The translations under genes were made by a program, and so were the position numbers. The notes below the pieces were generated by a model. The model ran no database searches, had not been told where the DNA came from, and saw nothing but the letters and a program-made list of their open reading frames with translations. This document shows positions 48,037 through 61,100 of a DNA stretch of 64,000 nt, in pieces (within the stretch, counting starts at the first letter, position 1; each line of letters begins with the position of its first letter). Source of the stretch: Alentia gelatinosa (lineage: Eukaryota; Annelida; Polychaeta; Phyllodocida; Polynoidae); contig OX465583.1 of assembly GCA_950022655.1 (NCBI GenBank), positions 35,801,360-35,865,359 on the forward strand, written 5' to 3'.

Positions 48037-51000
48037 CTCTCTGCTTATGCAGGGTGTCCACCTAAGCAGGGTTCGATTAAACATCTATAAATGTAGGGGA
48101 AAATTCTATTCCCAGCAAAAGTGTCTGCTTAAGCGGAGTGTCCATTATGTGGGGTTCTACTGTACACAAAAAAAGAAAAGGAAAAACATGAAGAAGGGCC
48201 ATCAAGAGTACTGGACTCGCTCAATACAATCTCCAAGCACAACAAAAGATATGATGTGAGAATGAGCTACACAATTCACGCTTCCATTTGAAATGATGAT
48301 TCTGGTAGTAAGATAACAGCCGGGAGAGTGGCAGTCAAGTTGGCCGCGATCACACTCCACCAGTGTTAACGTGTGTGTGCTCTGGCGGCTTGTGTAGGAA
48401 GGCAGCAACAGGCCAGTGGCGGCCGATTACCAATCCATGTCAGTCAAGTCAGTGTTTTTTGTGAATTTATAAATATCGATTTTAGATTGATGTGGGGAAC
48501 TGTCTTTTAACCATGGAACCAGCTACCAGCACTTGACACCAACTACTACCTTGATCTGCAAGGTCATTATACTGTGGTTACAAAGAAGCATACGAAGCAA
48601 ATGTATCTGCCTTAACACTCGCTAATTGAATATGTAAGATAACACACCAAAATCATCTTTATCTGCGGCTTTATTTTATACATGTTCACCGTACAATGGC
48701 AATGTGGTTTCTTCCTAACAGGTTAGGTGAACTTATTAAGTATATATTGGCCAATTCGATCCATGCACTCGTTTTTGGTAAACATTAATCGTGTGTTATG
48801 GAAATACAACAAATTACAATACACTGTAATGAGCTTCGTGCCAAGAAATCATACCGAGCAATGAGGTAAATTCTTAGGGCTCTACACTCTTAAAACACAG
48901 AACATAATGTACTAAATATCATCTCACCCCGGTATTTTTCTACATAGGTTTAACGTTAGGAACTCATACTCCACAGCCGTGAAGGAAGTGTACCCAATAC
49001 TCAATGGCTAATTGGGTGATGTATTTTATTGAACAATAATGTTTTACGGGGTGAGATAAAATCAGAAACTCACTCATGAGTTTCCTTCTAAACATGATCT
49101 ATTATAGGTTCAACAAATACTCTTGAAAATAGTTTATCCTACATATAATTATTTTTTTTTATATAATATTGACAAAAAGATAAAACTTTGTTGCATCTAT
49201 TTGTCGGCTTTGTTTGACCATAGTTGGTCAAACGTTTGAAATATGATACACATGTGGAATATATGGCAACGACCAAGCAACAAATCTATTACAAATGAAT
49301 GTGCAACTAATACGTATACCACATAGATCTTTGATATAGTTACTAACTGCCTATTTTTTGGTACGACACAGTATATCAATGGAGCACCTTCTTAATTGAG
49401 ACATCCTTACAATTTCATATTAAAAAAAACTTTTAAAAATTGACAAATTTCTCTCTCGAGTCGATCACTGACTGTGTTTCAAATGAGAACGAAATATATA
49501 TCTTAGCATCACTTGGGTGCAAATTGGCATGTATGTTAATCATTAGCCTGCCATTATCTTGAACACCACATTTTTATTTACAGTAATACATCTTTATGAT
49601 TTCCTCAAGATATCTTTATGATTTCCTCAAGACCAACAACAGAAGAAACCTCTACCTCATTCTGATCAACTTGTTCTGGTCCTGATCAACCGTTATCCTC
49701 TTCAACCTCTTCAATTAAAAAAACTGCATTGGTACAAAGAAAAATATATACCTGTATTTCTTAAATGGACGTCACTTGAGTTAACTGAATGCTATACATT
49801 TTCTTAACTGAAAGTAAGCGTAATATAAAGACTACGAGCTAAAGTACTCTACATGTATCCACATTCGCTTCCATATTAAAAGTACCTTTCTGAGTCTACT
49901 GCAATGGATATCAAACCCTTCGTGCAGTGCAAGCTGCTATCAAAAGTCCGGAGAAAATATGCACTATTAAGCGAAATTCTTGGGATTTACATAGGGCTAA
50001 ACTGCAAAATGATAATGAGCTCATATAATGCAGATATATGCAATTACATGGGAAACGAATTTATGCAGATGCTTTCATAATAAATAGATATGGCAAAACC
50101 ATGCTAGGTATAAAGAAAATATACAGATTTGTTGCCAGTGATTTATAAATTTCCGTTTAGTAAAGTCTATGCTAATGTGCGTGTGGGTGTTGCGGAATAT
50201 ATTTCAATGATTTGAATGGTGTGGTGCATATTGAGCGGAGGGGTGGGGTCGGGGGTGATGTTTGTATGCCTTCTGTATCACTCAAAAGTTGCACCCGTCA
50301 TTGGTATCTTGCGATTTGGGAGGGAGGTTAGAGGGGATACTAGTAGGAGAAGCGATTATTGAGGAGAGAATAGCCAGTTGCTAAGTTTTTATAAAAAAGA
50401 GTTAATAGTCTTTCAATAACAGTACCTCAGCTCAACTAATTTCTCAGTGCAAGAAGTTAGTTAAAAGCTGTTATTTACATGATTATTTTCCAGTATACAC
50501 TGATATTCATGAAGATCATTTGGTATCTTTTTCTTGGGCAGGGAGAGGCCCTTTTTTTACAGGAACCCTGGCAAGGGTTGAAAGCCGAAGACATGAAAAA
50601 ATAAGTTATTTGTCAAAAAGAATTTGAACTACTTGACCAGCAAAGAGGAGCTTTTTGACAATATACACAGATCATATACAGACTACACATACAACACTGT
50701 TTGTGTTGTAAGATATTCTATAATACACTAAGATAGTTTTCTATTATGATTAATTTGAGTTTCCCTTATTTTGTTTCTCGACAAGTACCTTGGGGGAGAC
50801 CAACTTCTAAATAAACCCGTCTGGACATGCAGAGCGGGCAGGCTACGACGTTGCACATATCACGGTCGGCGACGACAGCGCAAGAGGGAGCAGCTCGTGC
50901 ATTTTAACTGAGCTGCTCCCGAGATTGCGGCCTGGGAGAAGGTAGCACTGCACATAGAAAGGACAAAGGAGCGTCGAACACCAGCCAGTCACAGAGGGGA

Positions 51001-51804
51001 CTGTGGTCGGAGGGAGACCCGAGTCCAAGCAGCAACAGTTCTCATCACTACAGCAGGGAGAATGCCAGACAACATCCAAAGGGAGTTTGGAGAACAGGAT
51101 GGTAAAGTTGGGTTCTGCATGCTTGCTACGTGCGTGTACGCTACTGGCTTCTCTGGGTGGACTAATTAAATCCCGTTTCTGTGATTGGTTCGTTCTTTCT
51201 TTGTTCTGTTTGCTCTTTGTTCACTTTGAATCATGGCAGAAAATGTCAAGTGATTATTCAGATGGCACCAGCATACGCTATGACGATGCATATATGGGTC
51301 AGATTTTCTCACATTGCACAAATGGAATGCTCAAAACCAAAAATGTACACGTTGATATTGATGTCTATTTTCATGCCAGGGTTAACTGCATCTGTATGTC
51401 ATACAGAATATAATCTTTAGTATATAAATATTTTAAAGATTCGACCAAGTATCAAATTATCTAAGAACAAATGCTATCGTTATCCATGATGAACGAGCGT
51501 AAAAAATACCGCTTATTACAAAGAAAGTATTGAAAAAAAAAGTCTGGCATTCCAATTGTGCATTAAGATTGAACTGGACCCATCACACACCGTCTGATCA
51601 CAGTGAACGCATGCTTACCTATTACCAACCCTGCAGATTCATCACGTGATACACTGACAAACTGAAAGATAGTATGGGCAAAAAACATCGCTGGACATGG
51701 CTGCCCAGCGACAGAAAGTAGAGTGAGTCAGTCACTTTGATATATGAGTAGTATTCATGATGTGCACTGCAGATATGATCGCCACCGCGCGGCGCGAGCT
51801 TGGC
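48037..51804. other. Intergenic region between the MGRN1-like gene and the TBCD-side repeats
   Basis: About 3.8 kb. It probably contains the MGRN1-like 3' UTR at its right end. A 22-bp tandem duplication (ATCTTTATGATTTCCTCAAG) lies near 49590-49632, and a GC-richer patch at about 50820-51110. A 136-codon plus-strand frame at 51003-51413 has no recognisable domain and no splice context; I do not call it a gene. Confidence 0.5.
50886..50920. repeat. 11-bp stem inverted repeat in intergenic DNA
   Basis: GGGAGCAGCTC and GAGCTGCTCCC separated by 13 nt, inside a GC-richer patch (about 50820-51110). No poly-T follows, and no gene that could end here is recognised. Confidence 0.6.
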
Positions 51805-51939
51805 TCAGATGGCGTCTTCGAAGTCATCTAGGAAGACACCCCAAGCGCTACGGTTGTGTTGTGCCTCAACATCGTCGTTTTCCTGTCCATTGACCTCTTC
51901 CTCCTCCTCTTCGTCACGTTCTCCCCCAAGGTCGTCCCG
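51805..51939 (-). other. In-frame 44-codon acidic extension after the MGRN1-like TGA
   Basis: Directly after TGA the same frame continues with RDDLGGERD, a six-Glu run, VNGQENDD and a hydrophobic/acidic end, SAWGVFLDDFEDAI, then TGA at 51805-51807. The composition looks like a real protein C-terminus. The stop codon (context GCG TGA CGG) could have come from CGA by a CpG transition. It may be a nonsense allele, a readthrough site, an unseen splice, or simply 3' UTR. Confidence 0.5.
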
Positions 51940-52199
51940 TCACGCCGTCGGATGATCGTCGGACGACGGCGGCGCGACGGCGCCCGACGGTAGCAGCACG
52001 CGCGTGGACGATGTTGAACTATAACTCGAACCGTCGGTGGTGGAGATGGGCGTGCCTGGCAGCGACATGTTCTCCAGCCGAGCACTCTGGCAGAGAGGCT
52101 CGCTCTCCTCGGCGACGTCCTCCTCGGACTTGTCACTGAGCACGGCAATGTGCGCCGCGCCGACCATCTCGACGGCCGGTGTCTGTACGGTAGGCATTG
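51940..52199 (-). CDS. MGRN1: MGRN1-like exon 14 (first stop TGA)
   Basis: Encodes [20 protein letters not shown] and, after an acidic stretch, [20 protein letters not shown] and DDHPTA, then TGA (51940-51942). The frame stays open for a further 44 codons beyond this stop; see the separate entry. Confidence 0.85.
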
Positions 52200-55100
52200 C
52201 TGAAAGACGTACCAATGATTAAAATTTAAGATAAAATGTGACCTACATTATACAGAGATGTCATTTGGGGCCAGAAAAATACAAGTGGAAATATATTTTG
52301 TGTGGAATTTACTGCCTCAGAGAGACTAAGAAAACATTGAAAACAATCGGTGTCAGCCACGATGTTGGCCCTTGACTTCTTTAAGGTAAATGTTTTGTAA
52401 AACACCTATAAAAAAACTATTTTTAATCAAGAGAACTTGATTAAAATAGAATACAATAAAATCAAAATATGTGAGAATTTGAGCAATAAACCAAACATCA
52501 ACCCCGGATTTTGTGAATTATTTTTGCAGACATTCTTTTATTAGAACTTTCATACAACAGTTGACTGTGTTGAAATCATTGACGGAAGTATACATCATTT
52601 GTCTGTCTGTCCAACTAACGTGAAGTCGAAATAGTTGTAAGTAAACCTCCTGCTGTCATAAAGTGACGGCAGATAGCAACAACTGATGTGAGTTAAATGT
52701 CAAGAGTAAATCAGAAAATTACAAATGTTGTCAGTACTAAAACTCACCCATTGCCTGTGCGTAGTCCGGGGCGGGAGGTAAAGTGGCCTCTGATTTCAAT
52801 TTTCCCGTGTCAGCGTCTGCTGCGGCAGCGCCCTCTAAGTCCTAAAATAACAACTCGATACCGTCATCATCAACCTCCAACCACGAATTAGGATGACCAA
52901 CAAATCCCTATTTGAATATATTACCTTGTTCTATACAGTTTTCTACATGCTTAGTTATAGTATTAAAGTAAAACCTTGAGATTTACGGAATAGTGGTGTA
53001 TGATGTATAAATTGATGTACTTTAGGGACGACGGACAATGGAAGACCACTTAATGTTAATGAATTCATCCAACAATTGTTGGTATTTCTGTTTGATCTTA
53101 TTTCCAGTTAACCAGTACAGGGTTTTATCAGACTTTCTCAAGGTTCTCTACACCACAAGAGTTGTGATCGAATCTATAGGGAGCCAAAGTGAACCCACTG
53201 AAACCACAGATACCCACCTACAAAACAATGTTTCCGGTGGCCAGTTAGAACGAGGCTTAGTGCTAAAGCTATGGGGGTTTGAGGCTAGACTTATGTTTTT
53301 GGTCTCGTTTGTTACTTTTGAAGTGGAGTTTATAACTATCGTCTCTGAATAACTTTGCTTCAAAACTACGATGACAGTTGTTAAGTTTATTAAAAATTTG
53401 GATCTAAAAGATTGGAGAATGAGACATATAATCTCGAACCGACATAGGCTAAGTACTGAGCGCCGATACCCAGAAATAGTATTTTGTGACCGGCTATCTG
53501 TGGTTGGAGCGGGTTCACTTTGGCTCCCTATGTAATGAACTTGAGGTAGAAATCTCACCCCTACACATTTACCGGGGTTAGAATTCCTTTAGTTACCACA
53601 CCACATAGACATGGTATGAGACATAATGGTCTTTGATATAACAGTAAATCTACCACTGCTGGGAATGAAGGAGAAGAGTAGCCACAGTGGGACTCGAACC
53701 CACAAAGTCCTACAACCTTAGGATTACAAGTCCAGTGTCTTAACCACTGAGCTCTATGTCCTAAAATAAGATGGATTACCAAGACTGACTGCCTATAGCT
53801 TACCTTCTCCTTGATGACTTCGTTGACGATTTCTACTGTCTGTTTCTGAATAATATCATTTTCGTCCTCAGATGGACTCGACGGACTCATCAGAGGTTTA
53901 GGCACCTGGTACCTGCAAAGTATAACAGTCTTAGTACTAAACACATCGGCTTGGTCCGTTAGTACTAGTGAAATGGCTTAGTTTCCAAACACCTCATCAT
54001 CGTCTACTATACCGCAGAACAATTTCCTTCTTTTAGTGAATATTTTCCTAGTTATTGCAATATAGATAGAGGGCCATCCATAAATATTGCGTATACTCCC
54101 TCTTTGTTCTATTGCGTACAAGACTGGGACGGGGGGGGGGGGGGGGGGGGTCAACCATTTCAGAAATTCTGCTTACATACTTTATGGACTGGCCCCTAGT
54201 GACCAGCCAGTTTCAAGTGAAATTACTGCCCGGGATTGTTCCATCTTGGTGATCTCTCGGATGCCTTCAGTAATTTGTTAATCAATTTGTTTTATGTTTG
54301 TTTTGTTTGTTTTAAATTTCGACCAGTTATACCGCTTTGGTAGATATTCCACTGGAATCACATGAGCTAATGCAGAGATGCTAGTAAGGTAATATAAATG
54401 TGTAATACTGTCTATACAAATCCAGAAGATTTTCTTTTTAGATCATTAGATAAGATCCCTTTATACTTCAGTGGTTTCAATTTACTAGAAATAAATCAAC
54501 GAGTTTTCAGAACAAGTATCTTGAATAGTTTTAAATCAAAATTTGTCATATCCCTTTTCCAAGAAAATGTTCAGAATTTGATCGTAATCATGTCAGAAAA
54601 AAAAGATCAACACTATCCTGTCTCTTTCAATGACTGCGCGAAGACACATCAAACACAGTTTCTGTATTTACCTGGAAGCTGACTTTTTCTTCTTGGAGGA
54701 GGGTGACTTGACGGGGTCGGCGACGATGCCGGTCATGATGACCTCGGGCGTGGCGCGGCCCGACCCGGCCGACGCGCCGCCCGCGTTGCCGCCGCTACTC
54801 GCGTCCAGTGCCTCCTCAGCCTCTTCCACCAGCGGCACCTCCCGGCCCGAGTGACTGCTCCGGATCGACGAGTGCCTGTAAGCATTCAGCATGGTTGTAA
54901 AATTCTGTGGTAATTGATAGATAAACATACATAGTATTGTATTAACATCATCAGAGTACAGACAAAAACGATAGATTACTTGGTGTATTTCAAGAAATCT
55001 CTGATGACGAGTACTTGTTAGCATTGAATCAATAAAAAAAATTCTAATCATCTTTTTAATAGATGATTATGATATCAGTTGTAAATAGTCATATACATAC

Positions 55101-58100
55101 ACATTGATGTAGAGTATTGTATGAGCCCAACTAAAGCACAAACACTCTAAAATTTACGGCATATTTCAATTTATAAATCTCTGGCAATACAAAGATAATG
55201 GTTATTATCTAGTATCTGAATCTGTATTAACAACATTTCGCGTTAGATTACGATAATATCTACCATCGTTGATGATATTGGTCGATCACCTGCATCACAT
55301 ATGATCATCGAGTCTCCAGTTTCTAAAGGCAGTCTCAATCAGGGCGCTGTGCCTGAATCAGTCCTAAACATTTTTACCACTTCCCATAAAACATTCCGAA
55401 GGCAGTATGAGTAGAGACTGTACCCACCACACATCCGAACACCCATCAGAATGTTTTTACAGAGAGGACGTAATCTACCTTTTGGACTTGCGTCGTTCGG
55501 GGATGGGGCTTTCATCAGGCGAGGTCGGCAGGCTCTGGTTGACGGGTCTGACCGGAGGGCCACCTGGATATAAAATGGAGAGTATGATAAAGGTTTAGTA
55601 AGATATTTGTGGGCAGTATACTGTATATTATTCTCGGACATTGACCTCATAAAAATCTGTTGATCAGCATCACGAACTACACATGGAAATAAATTTAATC
55701 TGTATTGAAAAGGTAATAAAACACATAATTTCATCAAGTTAGATTTCAGGATTTAGTTGTCAATGGATTTTTATTCATCATATATTTCATCAGAAATTTA
55801 GCAAACGCAATGAGCTGATTTTCAACTAAATTTTAATTGTATTTCTAGGGTACCCGCTAAATTTGCCTCATTTATACAATGTAGGAAAGCGGAGCAAATG
55901 CTTTAAATTCAGCGAAATATAACCTAGCAACAGATACAAAGACTTTTCACCAATTTTGATAATACCTAGCATTCATAAAATCATCAACTAGAAAACTAAC
56001 TCACCATCTGGGGGCATTTGGAGCGTAGGTGGATGAAGACTTGTCGGGCCATTCAGAGCTTCTATCAATGAGACAGCCTCGTATCCAGGGGGCACCCCCT
56101 CCAAGTTGGCTATGTTGTCATCTACTTCAGTCTGAAACCAAAAGAACATTACGCAGTCTCAGGATTATCTGCATGGACCTAGAAATCTTCTTGCTTTTCT
56201 TTTATAATTCCTTGATGTGAACCTTTTTTTTTTTTTTTTTTTTACTGTTTTATGCTTCCGTCTTTTGTGTGCGATTACTATTTAGGTGGAAGGATTTTTT
56301 AATCTCACGGCTGGGGGTTGAATATAGAAAAATTGGTCACTATGACAATATACAAATTAAAAACAGCTAATTTTAGAATTAATTTGTTCATCCTTATCCT
56401 ATTTTTAATTCAGATATTTTATTAACATATACGAGAACGTGGCTAGAGCCTTCTTAATGCAATATATGTTGCCTTGAAAATCTACAAAGAGAAAAAGAAA
56501 GCAAACAGATATTGCATTAAATAGCACGAACATAGTATTTTTTTCAACTTAAAAAAAAAGAAGACATTGTCAGTGAAATTTGGCAGTCTCACCATCTGTG
56601 CTCCCGTCTGTGGGATGTGAATCTTCTTTCGCATTGCCCTTATTTGCAGCAGGGCCCTGAAGGGGGCGCGGCAGATGGGGCAGTTGTTGGACTGGTAGCG
56701 CAGGCTGTCGGCACACCCGTTACACAGGCACAGGTGGCGGCAGGGCAAGATAAGCGTATCACGGATGTCCGACATGCAGATCACACACTCCGAGCCAGAG
56801 TCCTCGATCTCGTCGTCTTGGTACTAAATAAAGTCAGAGAAGAAGTATCACAAACATATTCACCACTTACTTTTAACCTTTTTCGTTGATATTCGCGACT
56901 GGGATTCAAAAATCACGAACTACAGGCATGCCAGTCGGCCCAAATGTTAGATATAATGTAGGGAGATAAAAAGTGGAGACAAGGCGTTTAGAGTCCGATG
57001 TCCGACTGCACTAATGACCAGGTAAGTTATTTCCCATCTTCGAATCCGCGCTGGAATCGTACTTCAATTCCAGATCGGATTTTCATTGGTTCCTGTGGTT
57101 GGTTACTGTGGTGACATGTACACAGTGTTTTCTAGGCATGTCACTGGTTCTGTGACAGGATATCACCCGATCTGACCTGCCCTGACCCCAACATGGAGTC
57201 AGTGGGGGTCTGATCTTCATGTTTATGCCTAAAAGAATTGATTTTTGGTGCAGTTTCGCCATCTTCCGGCTCGTCATGTGCATTTGGGTACTTTGTCATG
57301 TGTTGATCTTATGATCTTAGTTATTTCTATTCTTTTTATGGTCTGAGTTGAGTGTGCAGACTTTCTGTCAGACTCATGTTTGTTGTGTACATTGTGGGTG
57401 TGCCCCAGAATGGCTCCTACCCATATGTGTGTGGTGTTTCATTTTGGTTACCTGGTCAGTGTGCAGCCTGGATTGATATAACATGTGAAATATAAGTTTC
57501 AAAACTTTTAGAACCATGTGTCCAGACTCTGTTGTCCAGACTTGTTGGTGTGTGGTTTTCTAAAAAAAACATTAACATGGATTTGGTTGTTTTTCATCCA
57601 TAATTTTAGGGAGATTTGAAGTTTAGGGATGTGTGTACCTTGGCTCTGTCTGGATTCTTGTTCTCGATACCATATATTTCCTGGAGGAGGTAGCACAGCC
57701 CGTCGACCATCTGCTTCTGTTTTAACGGCTTCAGCAGGTGAGTACCCTCGGAGGTCCGGTCCACGGAGGCAAATGTCATGTGTGAGTGACCCACATGTTC
57801 TGCTAGCAAATGTATAGAACACAAAATATATTAACAAAGAGGGTTTTTAGTTAAACCACAATATCTTAGTCCATTATTTTAGTATACGGGTACATTAAAT
57901 ACAAATATTCTAGTATACGGATATCGCTTATTTCCATAGGAAATTACCCGAAATAATCATAGAGAATTATACATGATTTATCAAATTTAGAATTTTAAAT
58001 CCTATTTGTTTATTCTAGAAATCTTCGGGAGGGAGGACAGTCTGCAGCTCATTAATGGATTGTGCGCAATTCATATTATGAGAGCTCCTTTTTCTAATTT

Positions 58101-61100
58101 GACCGTACAAATCATATAAGTAAATACATTCACAAGATATCTATATGGAATGACATACCTTCATCCTCCACGACGCACTGAATCACAATTGGAATGAGCT
58201 CCTTGTCTGGATTGTATTGCCACTGTAAAACACAGACGATCCGTCAATTAAACTAGATGCCTTAGATGTACATGTAGATTCATAAAATAGTATGCAGAAA
58301 TGCGTAGATTGAGGCCTCAATGTAAAACCGCCCTGCAGGGTGAATTGTGTGCTAAACTAAGAAAATAAAATAAAAAATGCTAGTGAGGAATATTGTTTGT
58401 ACTTAATATCACACAAATCTGGTCTATTAAAAAACACCACGAAAACTGGATACGAGTGGAAAACTGGCATGTGTAAATATGGTTTCGCTAACTCATTAAA
58501 ACGAGTGTTCCATTGGCCCAACAAAAACTGGGAAAAGACAAATCCAGAAGTCCCGCGGCGATCACCCGCCGTCGGCGATTGAGCTAGATATAGAAACTAG
58601 TATAATGGAGCAGCGCCGCCCGACGTCCTGCAGCGATCTCTGTGTGTTGGTGTCACCCACAGTATTCATGCGCGACCCAACCACACTCTAATGGGATTGC
58701 CATTTTGAATTATTCCTTGCGCATAAGATAGTCCATGCTGGTTAAAAGGTATTTTAATGTAAATCTAGCTTTTGTCATTATTCGAAATCGAAAAAATACT
58801 GCCAACTGAAGTCTTTGAAATGAATATCTAACAAGAGCTAAAAGTGCATTTTAAAAAATAAAGGCCAAATTAGCAGTGGGACCAAGAGCTGGGTACTCAC
58901 ATCTTCCTCGGGAAATTTACTCGGGTCGATGACATGCGTGGTTTGGCTGAAGGTTTGATTAGCTCCTCGCTTGTAGTGGTAGGTCTCTGAATTCATAGCG
59001 CTGTCGCGGGGGTGATAGCTGTCAGAAAAGAACAATCCTTGTCCAGTTAGAACAAAAGCCAATCAGAGAAATCCCACTTAAATTTCATTTTTGGAAATAC
59101 AAAGGCAAAGAATTCAAAATGAAGTTGTATTTCAGTTCCAGCCTTCATTTCAAAATGTCCTATGGCTTTCTATCCAAAGTCTATACCCATCTGCATTTTG
59201 AAAGCCGTTACTCTTCAGGATACAGGTTCTGAAACTTCTATCCAACATATTTCTATATACCTCTGATCGTATCACCTACAAATACTCTTTTAATCAACGT
59301 AAATTCTGTGACAAAAAAGTTCAATATTCAGAAATTCCTAAATTCCTAAATCATTTAATATAGCGTATTGGATTTATGAACACTAGTTGCTAATGAGGTA
59401 AACATCTAAGATACGCACATGGATTGTCCATTGCTGATCTCTTCCGAAGCGAAGTAGTATATGGTGATGGCAACTCGTACATCTGTATCAAACGTGAACT
59501 CAATATTGAAGCGAGATGGCACCGGTTCAGGTTCAGCGTCTGTCTCTTCTTCGTCCGTTTCTGTCGTCTGCTCTTCTTCTGGTTTGGGGGTTTTATTCTC
59601 ATCATCTGTCAATCTACAGATACAAGTTCTAGTTAGATCAAACAGTTATGTTGCATTTTTGTCTAAAGCGTGCTAAAAATAGAGAGGAGCACAAAGGTTA
59701 AAAAAAACCAGAGAAATCTATAAGAGACGCCAGAACAGTATGTCCTGCTTGATGTAAAAGATAAAAGTGTTTGGCAGTGGGGAGTTAGCTCAGTGGTTAA
59801 GGCACTGTAATCCCAAAGTTGTAGGACTTTGTGGGTTCGAGTCCCACTGCAGCCACTCTTCTCCTTCATTCCGAGCAGTGGTAGATTTACTGCTATATCA
59901 AAGGACAATCCTTCTCATACCATGTCTATGTGGTGTGGGAAGTAAAAGAAATCTCACCCCAGTGAATGTGTAGGGGTGAGATTTCTACCTAAATTCCTCA
60001 CATAGATTCGATAATCACCCTTGTGGTGTAAAAGAACTGTGGGGAAGTTTAATAAGAACCTGTAATGGTTAACTGGACATTAAATCAAACCAACCAACTA
60101 ACAGTGCTACTTTGTGGTTGAAATTCAATTTTTCTTTCAGTTCACACGCTTAAATCTGTAACCATTACAAGAGAAGACACATTCTGGCAATGAGTATGAC
60201 CAATAACATACCAGTCTGTTTTATTTTATAACGATGGTTGTAACTATGATTGTGAGGTATACTGTATCTAAATAGATTTATCATTCTAGAAATTCATCAA
60301 TGAGATTTAATCAACTGGTGATAAGTGGATGGAACTACTAATGAACAGTTTACTCACCGCACAAATCGGAGTGAATCTTTACGGATGTTCACAAGGCTCT
60401 TCAATGTCTTGGTTGGTTCATTAGCCTGTGGAGCTGGATACGGAAACTGGCGAGATAAAATAGAGACAAAATGCTAGACTATACATATATGCACGAAGCC
60501 ATTAGTATCAAGAACTACTAGATAGTCAACACTTATACATTATAAATCATAATCATTCCAGATATAGGTTTTACCTAAATAATGACACTTCCTGGGATGT
60601 AAACAACTGTCAGTGCCACTTATGGAGATGGTAAATGTAACACCAATGCTCAATGTAAATCAATATTGTGTGAACTACTCTTTTAGTATGCCTTTTCAAC
60701 CTACAGCTGTACCCGCAGCCCCCCCCCCCCTCCGCCACGACCCACACCCCCATGATCAGATTCACATCCATAAGATACTACGTATATTAGATATTATCCT
60801 ACCCCTAATAAAAAACGCCATAGGCTTAACATGGGATTTGTTTATTTCACGGGTGTGACATTAAAGTGTTGTTCATGCCACTACTTTCTGATACTCAAAA
60901 AATATGAAAACGGGGAAGGATAAAATCTAGACGCCACTTGTTTGAGTTTGAGCTTATTTATGCCACTCATTTTGTTGGCTCCATAATGTCACTCGTCTTC
61001 GACTCATGAAATTATGGAGCCAACGAAATGCGTGGCATAAATAAAGTCAGACTCAAACTTGTGACGTCTCTTGATATTATAAATGTATTCAGGTGATTTA

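Noticed and set aside
51003..51413. 136-codon plus-strand open frame in intergenic DNA
   Set aside because: No recognisable domain, no splice context, and composition like the surrounding sequence.
53682..53763. tRNA-Thr-like sequence (and a second tRNA-like sequence at 59779-59856)
   Set aside because: A and B boxes are present but the cloverleaf is imperfect, and both are followed by the same non-tRNA body, so they are SINE heads.
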